Assembly: GCA_963846915.1 (NCBI GenBank)
Contig: CAWJXV010000007.1
Span: forward strand, 186,001-250,000
Direction of reading: 5' to 3'
From: PALSA-612 sp963846915
GTDB lineage: Bacteria > Actinomycetota > Thermoleophilia > Gaiellales > Gaiellaceae
Length of the DNA: 64,000 nt
Positions 9,366 to 15,535 of this stretch are shown here, in pieces (the stretch's first letter is position 1; each line of letters starts with the position of its first letter). Below the pieces are notes generated by a model, which had not been told where the DNA came from, did not search any database, and worked only from the letters and a program-made list of their open reading frames with translations. The translations under genes and the position numbers were made by a program.

Positions 9366-9372
9366 GAGTCGT

Positions 9373-9460
9373 TGGTGCGGGCGGAGGGAGTCGAACCCCC
9401 ACGGGCCGAGGCCCGCCGGCTTCTGAGGCCGGTGCGTCTTCCCTGTTCCGCCACGCCCGC
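9373..9460 (-). tRNA. tRNA-Leu(CAG)
   Basis: Class II tRNA with acceptor GCGGGCG/CGCCCGC, anticodon loop CTCAGAA between CCGGC and GCCGG, and a long variable arm. It is the only tRNA of the array in which I find an encoded discriminator A plus CCA. Confidence 0.9.
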
Positions 9461-9537
9461 ACGCGGCGCCGCTACCTGAACAGCTCGGTGTCGGCGCGTC
9501 CTCTCCAACTCGGAGCCTGTGTGTTGCGCTGCTCCGT

Positions 9538-9681
9538 TCACGCGGCCGGCCGCTTGGGCTGCGACTCGGGCCGCATCTCCTCGAGCCGCGCCTGTCGGCG
9601 TGCCTCGAGCGAGATGACCTTGGCCGGCCGCAACGGCTTCGGCTGCGGCCGTGCCACCACCAGGTGCAGATGCCGATGCAT
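9538..9681 (-). CDS. Small basic ORF inside the tRNA array
   Basis: A 47-residue frame starting MHRHLHLVVARPQPKPLRP, rich in Arg, Pro and Lys, with a strong Shine-Dalgarno (GAGAGGAGG) just upstream of ATG 9681. It lies between a hairpin following the Ro60 remnant and tRNA-Leu. The ribosome binding site is the main support. No family recognised; the basic composition would fit RNA or DNA contact (inference). Confidence 0.45.
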   Translation of the reverse strand: MHRHLHLVVARPQPKPLRPAKVISLEARRQARLEEMRPESQPKRPAA

Positions 9682-9702
9682 CTCGCCTCCTCTCGTGTGT
9701 CG

Positions 9703-9725
9703 AAGGGCGCCTCGCGGCGCCCCTG
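9703..9725 (-). terminator. Hairpin downstream of the Ro60 remnant
   Basis: GGGGCGCC/GGCGCCC with a short loop on the minus strand, seven bases after the stop of the Ro60 fragment. No T-tract follows. It may be an old intrinsic terminator of the Ro60 gene or an RNA-processing signal. Confidence 0.35.
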
Positions 9726-9730
9726 ATCAG

Positions 9731-9970
9731 TCAGAGAGCGCCGCGGGCGAAGTCGGAGATGAGCTGCGGCGTCGCGGTGTCGAAGCCAACGACGTCGAGC
9801 ATCCCCTGATCGGCGGGGTCGGCGATCGAGAAGCCGTTCGACACCATGCCGACAACGACCAGCCGCGCGTCGATGCCGGATGCGTGGCGGTGGCGGCGAC
9901 GACGACGCGCCCTCGTGTCCTCGACGTAGACGCGCACGAACGCGTCGCCGTAATATGGCTCAAGAGCGGG
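9731..9970 (-). pseudogene. C-terminal remnant of a Ro60 (TROVE domain) gene
   Basis: The last 45 or so residues read ASGIDARLVVVGMVSNGFSI followed by ADPADQGMLDVVGFDTATP and LISDFARGAL. This matches the end of the VWA-like domain of Ro60, where the human protein has GMTSNGFTIADPDDRGMLD. Upstream, GDAFVRVYVEDT resembles the preceding strand but the spacing is shortened and Arg-rich, and the TROVE HEAT-repeat part is gone: the frame runs straight into the tRNA-like RNA. Ro60 is a ring-shaped RNA-quality-control protein that binds Y RNAs. This copy can only be a fragment. Confidence 0.65.
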
Positions 9971-9971
9971 C

Positions 9972-10122
9972 GCTGCGGTCGTGAGACTGCGGAACGATCG
10001 TGTGTGCTGAGCTACGGAGCGACTGCTCCGGACGCGACTCGAACGCGCCGACCTCCCGGCCGTAGCCGGGCGCTCTCCCGGTAACCGTCCCACTCCGGCC
10101 CGCGACGAAGCTTCGGACGCAG
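9972..10122 (-). ncRNA. tRNA-mimicking RNA, probable YrlA-type Y RNA
   Basis: On the minus strand the order is: GCTGCGTC (10123-10116), CGAAG, a helix strand GGGACG (10091-10086), D-stem strand GAGC (10075-10072), a 6-bp stem capped by TACG (10070-10055), a T arm GCGCG-TTCGAGT-CGCGT (10048-10032), a closed acceptor-like hairpin CGGAGC-AGTC-GCTCCG (10030-10015), TAGCTCAG with D-stem strand GCTC (10012-10009), the return helix CGTTCC (9996-9991) and GACCGCAGC (9980-9972). So the tRNA-like core is opened in the D loop, closed at the acceptor, and its ends pair in an outer stem carrying GTCCGAAG, the Ro-binding sequence of animal Y RNAs. The Ro60 remnant follows directly. The TACG tetraloop rules out a decoding anticodon. 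Confidence 0.6.
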
Positions 10123-10194
10123 CAGGCCCGCCAGGCGTCGAACCCGGACCAGCGAGGTTGGAGCTCGCCGTGCTGCCGTTTACACCACGGGCCC
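10123..10194 (-). tRNA. tRNA-Trp(CCA)
   Basis: Acceptor GGGCCCG/CGGGCCT (terminal G-T pair), anticodon stem GCGAG/CTCGC with loop CTCCAAC, T-loop TTCGACG, discriminator G. Confidence 0.87.
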
Positions 10195-10199
10195 GTGAG

Positions 10200-10271
10200 A
10201 GCGGACGACCCGGATCGAACGGGCCTCTTCGGGGTGGCGCCCCGGTGCTCTTCCTTCTGAGCTACGTCCGC
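10200..10271 (-). tRNA. tRNA-Gly(GCC)
   Basis: Acceptor GCGGACG/CGTCCGC, D stem GCTC/GAGC, T-loop TTCGATC. The anticodon loop reads GCGCCAC, which gives GCC but with C instead of the near-universal T at position 33; the outermost anticodon-stem pair is also lost. Confidence 0.8.
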
Positions 10272-10279
10272 GAGGTTAG

Positions 10280-10354
10280 TACGCCCGGCTGGATTCGAAC
10301 CAGCGTCCTCCGCCGTCGCAGGGCGGCGCTCTCGATCCGCTGAGCTACGAGCGT
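10280..10354 (-). tRNA. tRNA-Arg(GCG)
   Basis: Acceptor ACGCTCG/CGGGCGT, anticodon stem CCGCC/GGCGG with loop CTGCGAC, T-loop TTCGAAT, discriminator A. Anticodon GCG reads CGC codons. Bacteria normally read CGC with an inosine-modified ACG tRNA, so a G34 form is unusual. Confidence 0.87.
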
Positions 10355-10358
10355 GAGG

Positions 10359-10431
10359 AGCCTCCGGCAGGAATCGAACCCGCACCTCGGCCGTACAAAG
10401 GGCGCGTGCTTGCCGTTGACACTACGGAGGC
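10359..10431 (-). tRNA. tRNA-Thr(TGT)
   Basis: Acceptor GCCTCCG/CGGAGGC, D stem GTGT/GCAC, anticodon loop TTTGTAC with anticodon TGT, T-loop TTCGATT. One mismatch (C-C) lies in the anticodon stem. Confidence 0.82.
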
Positions 10432-10436
10432 GAGAG

Positions 10437-10508
10437 TGGAGACGGCGGGAGTCGAACCCGCTCCTCCTCGGTGCAAACGAGGCGCTCTGCCGTCAGAGCT
10501 TCATCCCC
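10437..10508 (-). tRNA. tRNA-Ala(TGC)
   Basis: Acceptor GGGGATG/CGTCTCC with two G-T pairs, D stem GCTC/GAGC, anticodon stem CCTCG/CGAGG with loop TTTGCAC, T-loop TTCGACT, discriminator A. Its 5' end overlaps the last codons of the ParB-like gene by 8 bases. Confidence 0.87.
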
Positions 10509-10827
10509 AAGTGTGTGTCGACGCCCGGAGATTGCGCGAGCGGCGGCGGAACGCCGCTCGCGCCATGGTGGCTATCCGACAGACCTGAGCCTTGACCACG
10601 GTGTGTCCTGCGGCCAGCGCAGCGGCGACGCGGTGACGCCCGTCCCGAACGACGTAGCCGTCACCCTGTCGAGCGAGGCGCACCGGCGGCGGCTCCCGTC
10701 CCTGCTCGAGCCACGATCGGTATCGCTCGACTGTCGACTGGCTGACGCTGCGCGATCGACGTTCGCTGATCCGAACCTGGGCGAGCGGAGCCCAGATCGT
10801 CGCCGTATCGCTCGTGTTCCTGCTCAT
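10501..10827 (-). CDS. ParB/Srx-like domain protein in the tRNA array
   Basis: A 108-residue protein. After MSRNTSDTATIWAPL the core has the ParB N-terminal (Srx-like) pattern: a strand and VSQSTVERYRSWLEQG, then PVRLARQGDGYVVRDGRHRV and AAALAAGHTVVKAQV. GRHR is the usual GxxR phosphate-binding motif. ParB-like small proteins act as CTP/DNA-binding proteins, nucleases or regulators; no helix-turn-helix domain is present here. ATG 10827 is preceded by GGGAGGGAGC. It lies 28 bases after the BTAD regulator and overlaps tRNA-Ala, so protein and tRNA share one transcript. Confidence 0.7.
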   Translation of the reverse strand: MSRNTSDTATIWAPLAQVRISERRSRSVSQSTVERYRSWLEQGREPPPVRLARQGDGYVVRDGRHRVAAALAAGHTVVKAQVCRIATMARAAFRRRSRNLRASTHTWG

Positions 10828-10855
10828 GCTCCCTCCCTTCGGTTCGGTGTCAGGT

Positions 10856-11649
10856 CTACGCGGCGATCTCGAGATCGGCCGCATGCAGGCGGATGTCGTG
10901 CCAGAGCTGCTGGATCGCGCGGCCAGGCTCGATGCCCCAGGCGTCGGTAAGCGTGCGACGCCAGTCGAGGTAGCTGGACAGCGCCTCGACCGAGCGTCCC
11001 GAGCGGTGGAGCGCGACCATCAGCTGCATACGCAGTCGCTCGCGATGGGGGAATTCGTCGACGAGTCGCCGAAGCTCTGGAACGACCGCCGTGCCGGCGC
11101 CCAGCTCGACCCTCGCCGCGAGCAGCTCCTCGATTGCGTCCACATGGAGCTCTTCCAGACGCCGGATCTCGCTCTGCGCGAACTCGTCGTACCGGAAGTC
11201 GACGAGCGGCGACCCGCGCCGGAGCCCGATCGCCTGCTCGAGGAGGTCGACCTTCTCGTTGCCGTCCACGTGGCGGGCTCGTGCCAGCAGTCGCTCGAAC
11301 AGGGACGCATCGACGGCCTCCTCGCCGACGGCGAGCAGATAGCCGCCGCGTGCGGTCTCGAGCACGTTCGTGCCGAGCGCCCGACGGAGGCTCGACACCA
11401 CATTGTGCAGCGAGGCCCGCGCGGTCGCCGGAGTGTGGCCACCCCACAGGTCGTCGATCAGCTGGTCGACGGTGCGGAGCTCACGCGGATGGAGGAGCAG
11501 GGCCGCGAGGAGCGCGCGCGTCAGCTTGCCTCCGAGCTCGAGCGGACGGCCGTCCTCGACGACCTCGAGCGGTCCGAGGATGCGGAACTCTAGGGTGTCC
11601 GCGCGCGGCCGGCACCTGCAACGCGCTGGACGCGGTTCCGGTTCGACAC
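10856..11649 (-). CDS. BTAD (SARP/AfsR-type) transcriptional regulator in the tRNA array
   Basis: The frame reads an OmpR-type winged-helix N-terminus (LEFRILGPLEVVEDGRPLEL then LGGKLTRALLAALLLHP and VDQLIDDLWGG) and a BTAD all-helical domain (EAVDASLFERLLARARHV, ERLRMQLMVALHRSGR and ALSSYLDWRRTLTDAWG). Together they make a short SARP-like activator without an ATPase domain. A GTG at 11649 with a perfect AAAGGAGGT site starts a frame that stops at 11590-11592, and the regulator frame has no start codon of its own between the two. A frame change of minus one near 11592 is needed, or an assembly base is missing. Confidence 0.7.
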
Positions 11650-11695
11650 GGCGTACCTCCTTTCACTGTCGGGGATTGCTCCCGGGACTCACGAG

Positions 11696-11776
11696 TGCGG
11701 ACGGGTGGAGTCGAACCACCACAGCACGAAGCGGCGGGGTTACAGCCCGTTGAGCTCGCCGATGCTCGGCGTCCGC
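11696..11776 (-). tRNA. tRNA-Tyr(GTA)
   Basis: Bacterial class II tRNA: acceptor GCGGACG/CGTCCGC, anticodon loop CTGTAAC, long variable arm, T-loop TTCGACT, discriminator A. Confidence 0.88.
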
Positions 11777-11783
11777 ATCGAGG

Positions 11784-11857
11784 GGTGACCGGCCGGGCTC
11801 GAACCGGCGCCTGCGGGGATCACAACCCCGGGTGCTTCCGTCTACACCACGGCCACC
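11784..11857 (-). tRNA. tRNA-His(GTG)
   Basis: Acceptor GTGGCCG/CGGTCAC with an extra G at position -1 facing discriminator C, the hallmark of tRNA-His. Anticodon stem CGGGG/CCCCG with loop TTGTGAT. Confidence 0.9.
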
Positions 11858-11863
11858 GCGAAG

Positions 11864-11937
11864 CGGGGACGACCGGACTCGAACCGGCGGCCTCTCGCCT
11901 GACAAGCGAGCGCTCTCCGCGTCTGAGCTACGCCCCC
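11864..11937 (-). tRNA. tRNA-Asp(GTC)
   Basis: Acceptor GGGGGCG/CGTCCCC, D stem GCTC/GAGC, anticodon stem CTCGC/GCGAG with loop TTGTCAG, discriminator G. Confidence 0.9.
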
Positions 11938-12178
11938 AAGGAGGAAGGTGGAAGGCGGGATCGGCTCCCCGCAACCGGAGACAGAGACGTTGCCGTCGCA
12001 GGGCTCCGGAGCCAGCTGTTGCCCATCGGCACTCCTGCCAGCGCGTGTCCGCGCCGCCACCTCCTCACCGGTCGGCCCTGGAGGCTTGTCGAAGCCAGCT
12101 GCACGTTAGGGCCCGCGCTCTGCACCGGCCCTTGTTCCGTCACTTCCTCGGCCCGCCCGTCGGCGGGCCAATCCTGAG
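11938..12178. other. 241-base spacer in the tRNA array
   Basis: The largest protein-free gap in the array, between tRNA-Met and tRNA-Asp. It contains a GC-rich hairpin GGCCCGCC/GGGCGGGCC at 12150-12169 shortly after tRNA-Met. I checked for a tRNA, tmRNA or plausible ORF and see none that I can support; a 32-codon frame starting near 12026 ends inside tRNA-Asp and is not convincing. Confidence 0.5.
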
Positions 12179-12252
12179 TAGCGCGGGTGGGATTCGAACC
12201 CACGGTCTCGAGCTCATGAGGCTCGCGAGGACAGCCGCTCCTCTACCGCGCA
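12179..12252 (-). tRNA. tRNA-Met(CAT)
   Basis: Cloverleaf with anticodon stem CGAGC/GCTCG and loop CTCATGA. Positions 1 and 72 are both T and do not pair, and the D stem has A11-T24; both are initiator-like features. The three G-C pairs that initiators carry in the anticodon stem are absent. Elongator, initiator-like or lysidine-modified Ile roles cannot be separated from sequence alone. Confidence 0.82.
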
Positions 12253-12254
12253 AG

Positions 12255-12328
12255 TCTGGCTGGCAGGAGTCGAACCTGCGATCTCCGGCGTCCGAGGCCG
12301 GTGGGGTGGCCAGCTCCCCTACAGCCAG
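12255..12328 (-). tRNA. tRNA-Pro(CGG)
   Basis: Acceptor CTGGCTG/CAGCCAG, D stem GGGG/CCCC, anticodon stem CCGGC/GCCGG with loop CTCGGAC, discriminator A. It starts two bases from tRNA-Met. Confidence 0.88.
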
Positions 12329-12344
12329 GTGAACGTTCGATCAG

Positions 12345-12419
12345 TACCCCCGGCGGGATTCGAACCCGCAGCTTCCGGGTTGAGGGCCCGGCGTCTTTAC
12401 GCAATTCGACCACGGGGGC
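12345..12419 (-). tRNA. tRNA-Glu(CTC)
   Basis: Acceptor GCCCCCG/CGGGGGT as in bacterial tRNA-Glu, anticodon stem CCGGG/CCCGG with loop CCCTCAA. This gives CTC with C instead of T at position 33, an unusual change. T-loop TTCGAAT, discriminator A. Confidence 0.8.
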
Positions 12420-12425
12420 ATGAGG

Positions 12426-12498
12426 CTCCGGCGGCAGGGCTCGAACCTGCGCTCTCGCGATTAACAGTCGCGCGTCTTCCCCACTCGACCACGCCGGA
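12426..12498 (-). tRNA. tRNA-Asn(GTT)
   Basis: Acceptor TCCGGCG/CGCCGGA, anticodon stem CGCGA/TCGCG with loop CTGTTAA, T-loop TTCGAGC, discriminator G. Confidence 0.9.
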
Positions 12499-12506
12499 AC
12501 GAAAGG

Positions 12507-12592
12507 CGGAGGCAGCAGGACTCGAACCTGCGAACGGCTCGCGCCGTCTGCGCGGTAGCAACGCGCTGCCTTGCCAGCTCGGCCATGCCTCC
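12507..12592 (-). tRNA. tRNA-Ser(GCT)
   Basis: Class II tRNA: acceptor GGAGGCA/TGCCTCC, anticodon stem GCGCG/CGCGC with loop TTGCTAC, long variable arm, discriminator G. Confidence 0.9.
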
Positions 12593-12598
12593 GCGAGG

Positions 12599-12681
12599 CG
12601 GAAGGAGAGGGAGTCGAACCCCCAAGGCCCGCAGGCCCACCCGTTTTCGAGACGGGATACCGCACCGGTGGCAGTCCTTCC
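12599..12681 (-). tRNA. tRNA-Ser(CGA)
   Basis: Class II tRNA: acceptor GGAAGGA/TCCTTCC, anticodon stem CCCGT/ACGGG with loop CTCGAAA, long variable arm, discriminator G. The D arm departs from the usual serine pattern. Confidence 0.85.
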
Positions 12682-12686
12682 GAAGG

Positions 12687-12759
12687 TGGCCCCGGCAGGC
12701 GTCGAACCTGCAACCCTCCGCTTAAGAGGCGGCAGCTCTGCCAGTTGAGCTACGGAGCC
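12687..12759 (-). tRNA. tRNA-Lys(CTT)
   Basis: Acceptor GGCTCCG/CGGGGCC, D stem GCTC/GAGC, anticodon loop CTCTTAA, T-loop TTCGACG, discriminator A. One anticodon-stem pair is lost. Confidence 0.87.
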
Positions 12760-12763
12760 GTGA

Positions 12764-12837
12764 TGTGACCGGCAGGAATCGAACCTGCGACGCCCCGCGT
12801 TTCAGGCGGGCGCTCTACCGGGCTGAGCTACGGTCAC
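12764..12837 (-). tRNA. tRNA-Phe(GAA)
   Basis: Acceptor GTGACCG/CGGTCAC, anticodon stem CCCGC/GCGGG with loop CTGAAAC, T-loop TTCGATT, discriminator A. Confidence 0.9.
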
Positions 12838-12842
12838 GCGAA

Positions 12843-12915
12843 TGGGCGGAGCCGGAATCGAACCGGCGACCTCCTCCGTATCAGAGAGGCGCTCTGCCAC
12901 CTGAGCTATCCGCCG
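12843..12915 (-). tRNA. tRNA-Ile(GAT)
   Basis: D stem GCTC/GAGC, anticodon loop CTGATAC, T-loop TTCGATT, discriminator A. The acceptor pairs at positions 2-7 but has a C-C mismatch at 1-72. Confidence 0.86.
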
Positions 12916-12916
12916 A

Positions 12917-12989
12917 TGGGCGAGGCTGGGCTCGAACCAGCAGCCTCTTGTTTGTAAGACAAGCGCTCTCCCGCTTGAGCTACTCGCCC
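12917..12989 (-). tRNA. tRNA-Val(TAC)
   Basis: Acceptor GGGCGAG/CTCGCCC, anticodon stem CTTGT/ACAAG with loop CTTACAA, T-loop TTCGAGC, discriminator A. Confidence 0.9.
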
Positions 12990-13001
12990 GCACTTTCAAG
13001 G

Positions 13002-13073
13002 ATCCGGGACAAGGAGTCGAACCTCGATCTCCACGTTCAGAGCGTGGCGTCCTCCCGGTTAGACGATCCCGGA
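13002..13073 (-). tRNA. tRNA-Gln(CTG)
   Basis: First tRNA of the array. Acceptor TCCGGGA/TCCCGGA, anticodon stem CCACG/CGTGG with loop CTCTGAA, T-loop TTCGACT. Anticodon CTG reads CAG codons. The host also has GlnRS at 6619. Confidence 0.88.
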
Positions 13074-13898
13074 ACATCGGCGCCCGCCGGTGCCAGCCGT
13101 GGAGCACGACCGTGTTGTGATCCGGATCGCGAACGGAACCCTTAGGGAGGGCCGCCCGGCAGAAACCGCGCCTCTCCGTCCACCTCCCGCAACGGGAGAT
13201 CGACGCAGCAGGCGAGCACCCACCTGTCGAGCCTGATCACTTCTCTGTCTCGTCCGCTGGAAGCGAAACGATGTTTTCTATGCCACTCGCCTACTCTTCG
13301 ACCCTGGATCAGAGACAGCCGGTTGCGCACATCCGCGACGGTCGCCGTCCTACGTGGAGGAGCCTTGGAGCCCGAACCTCGCGCGCTGTTCTTGAAAAGC
13401 GCAGGCAAAAGCACACACTAAATGCAAGCGTGTGTTGCAAGCACGCAGCGCCGAGGGTCTTTCTCTCTCAGGCGGGGCCTCGATTCGATCTGGACTTGTT
13501 CAAGCTGAGCATCACCTTCGTTCTCGCGTTGACTGAAACCCTTCGGAGACGAAAAAGGCGACCCGGTTGGGTCGCCCTCGTCTGGCTTGCTATGCGGCTA
13601 ATGATCTAGCGCGCACACCCTCCAGCGAGGGCCGAGACGTCACCCGACGGACTCCCCTCGCCGGGGTTATGCCGGCACGAGAGCACCGAGACGGTGGACG
13701 TCGCTTCGGTTGGGATTTTTTGGGTTTTGATGGTGGTCTGCACGGATTTCCTCGATTCGCTCCCTGGAGGATAGACGATCCGCTCGATCTTGGCAAGCGA
13801 TCCGAACAAAGATCTAACGGCCTGGATCGACAATGCGATATGAAAACCAACCGAAACCTTCTCGGCGCCTGGGCACTAGCGTAAGCACTCCTCACCGC
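13074..13898. other. 825-base intergenic region upstream of the tRNA array
   Basis: The stretch is less GC-rich than its surroundings, especially 13680-13870. It contains a minus-strand terminator (13552-13576) and, upstream of it on the same strand, tandem inverted repeats: GCCGG/CCGGC around 13660-13680 and GCGAGGG/CCCTCGC around 13620-13660. Small frames on both strands lack codon bias and ribosome binding sites. The array promoter presumably lies between 13074 and 13270 but I could not identify convincing -35/-10 boxes. A structured RNA ending at the terminator is possible. Confidence 0.4.
13552..13576 (-). terminator. Rho-independent terminator
   Basis: Perfect 8-bp stem GGCGACCC/GGGTCGCC with a four-base loop, followed on the minus strand by TTTTT. 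It would stop transcription running from the M20 end of the B6 operon before the tRNA array, or end an unannotated RNA upstream of it. Confidence 0.75.
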
Positions 13899-15014
13899 TC
13901 ACTCGGACGGACCGAGGAGCCGGACTGCCGCAAGTGAGAGGACGCGGGCGATGGACAGCGCGCACTCCTCGCCGTCTAGTTCGAACTGCCTCGCGCCCTC
14001 GTCGGTGTGGAACGCCCAGCCGCCCGGCCTGCCGACGCCGATGAGAGCGGCCGGCACGCGCTGGGAGACGTTGCCGAAGTCGGTGCCGAACGGGAGCGGC
14101 GCAGGCTCGTCCACGAAGTGTCGGCCGAGTGCGAGGACCGCTTCCCTGACCGCCTGCCGGACCTGATCGTCCGGCCTCAGCCCGCAGACCACGGGATCGC
14201 TGTCCCAGACTGCGTTCGGAAGCGCATCCCGGAGTGGGGCCGCGAGTGCGTCGAGCCCCGCCTCTTCGTCTGCGCGGAGGAGGAAGTGGATCCGTACGGC
14301 GAGTCCGCCGCCCTCCTCCACGTCCCCGTCGAGCGCGACGTGCTCCACGATCGCATCGGCCGGCGGGAGCTCCTTCACGGCCGCGATCGCGCCGAGCACG
14401 GCCTCGATCGGCCCCTCGGGCTTCCCGGCCAGCGAACGTGTCCCGGTCACCATGGCACGGTCGCGCCGCATCCAGCGCGAATGCCGAAAGACCGTGTCCT
14501 CGAACTCGGGGTGGGCATATAACGCCGCGTCGATCCCGTCCCAGAGCCCGGCCGCCGCCGAGACCGCCTTGCCGCCTCCTCGCTCGACCATCAGCGGTGC
14601 CGGGATCTCGTCGGCGGGACAGCCGAAGACGGCGAGCGTGCCGGGGAGCTCGTCGCGGAGGTCGGCCAGCGCGAGCGCGGCCGCGGCGACGCCGCCCGCG
14701 ATCGCGTCGTGGCCGCACGAATGCACCGGCTCGATCGAGCCGTCGGGTCGAAAGACCGGGACGGCGTCGTAGAGGGCGACGAGGCCGACCGAGCGCCCCG
14801 CCACAGCCCCCGTGAGCGTCGCGCGGAACGCGGTGGACATTCCGGCGACGCCGCGCTCGACCTCGAAACCCGCGGCGGCGAGCAGGTCGGCGAGGTGGCG
14901 CGAGCACTCGTGCTCCTCGTGGGCGAGCTCGGGGTGCTCGTGGACGAAGCGATGCGTGGCGAGCGCGGTCTCCCGCTTCGACTCGACCGCCGCCAGTATG
15001 CGCTCGTCGCTCAT
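13899..15014 (-). CDS. M20-family amidohydrolase/peptidase
   Basis: A 371-residue M20 metallo-hydrolase: HEHPELAHEEHECSRHLADL at the start, metal ligands in VHSCGHDAIAGG, then a dimerisation insert and a late FHTDEGA block. Relatives deacylate N-acyl amino acids or cut amide bonds. It is the last gene of the minus operon and its ATG overlaps the stop of the CoxG gene (ATGA), so translation is coupled. In the proposed B6 pathway it could release acetate or ammonia from the ring-opened product (inference). Confidence 0.82.
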   Translation of the reverse strand: MSDERILAAVESKRETALATHRFVHEHPELAHEEHECSRHLADLLAAAGFEVERGVAGMSTAFRATLTGAVAGRSVGLVALYDAVPVFRPDGSIEPVHSCGHDAIAGGVAAAALALADLRDELPGTLAVFGCPADEIPAPLMVERGGGKAVSAAAGLWDGIDAALYAHPEFEDTVFRHSRWMRRDRAMVTGTRSLAGKPEGPIEAVLGAIAAVKELPPADAIVEHVALDGDVEEGGGLAVRIHFLLRADEEAGLDALAAPLRDALPNAVWDSDPVVCGLRPDDQVRQAVREAVLALGRHFVDEPAPLPFGTDFGNVSQRVPAALIGVGRPGGWAFHTDEGARQFELDGEECALSIARVLSLAAVRLLGPSE

Positions 15015-15535
15015 CGGTGGAAGAGCCTACGCAGAAGTGAGCCGAGCACGAGGCGGATCCCGCCGATCGGCTTCTGCTCGGGGACGGAGGCGTTCGCGAG
15101 CTTGGCCGCGATGCACCCGGCGAACTGGGCCGTCAGCCGCGCTGCGACGTCCGCGACGACGCCGCGACCGTACTGGGCGACCGCGCCGCGCAGCGTCAGC
15201 TCGGTGGCGATGTCGACGCGCGTGCCTGCGTCGACGGCGCCGAGCGTCGACTCGATCGTCGCCTCCGCGCTGCCTCGACCCTTCGCCTCGCGCGCCTTCG
15301 CCGCGAGCACGACCCGGCCGGCCGTCTCGTCCATGTGCTCGCGCGTCACGTCGGCGAGGAACTGCAGCGAGATCGGCCCCAGCTTCACGTGCAGCTTCGC
15401 CTTCCACGAGTTCTCGCCCGTGACGTCGACGAGCTCGGCTCCCGGCATGCACGGGACGACCTCCGGCACGTCGTTCAGCAGCCGCCAGGCCGCGTCGACG
15501 GGCGCCGCGACTTCGAACGAGTTCTCGAGCCTCAC
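15011..15535 (-). CDS. CoxG/SRPBCC-domain protein of a molybdenum hydroxylase cluster
   Basis: A 174-residue SRPBCC-fold protein of the CoxG (carbon monoxide dehydrogenase subunit G) family: LENSFEVAAPVDAAWRLLND, VVPCMPGAEL and the typical core VKLGPISLQFLADVT. The C-terminal helix is basic and hydrophobic (VLGSLLRRLF). CoxG proteins accompany xanthine-oxidase-type hydroxylases and recruit them to the membrane. Its presence links this operon to the molybdenum subunits at 19670-22372. GTG 15535 overlaps the stop of the lipoprotein gene. Confidence 0.82.
   Translation of the reverse strand: MRLENSFEVAAPVDAAWRLLNDVPEVVPCMPGAELVDVTGENSWKAKLHVKLGPISLQFLADVTREHMDETAGRVVLAAKAREAKGRGSAEATIESTLGAVDAGTRVDIATELTLRGAVAQYGRGVVADVAARLTAQFAGCIAAKLANASVPEQKPIGGIRLVLGSLLRRLFHR

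Noticed and set aside
9972..10122. Circularly permuted or degenerate tRNA-Arg(ACG)
   Set aside because: The D-stem and acceptor pair in permuted order, but the anticodon arm closes best as a 6-bp stem with a TACG tetraloop, so no ACG is presented, and the outer stem fits a Y RNA better.
11938..12178. tmRNA or small ORF in the largest array spacer
   Set aside because: No tmRNA 5' or 3' tRNA-like ends or tag ORF are visible, and the only ORF with a weak ribosome binding site ends inside tRNA-Asp.
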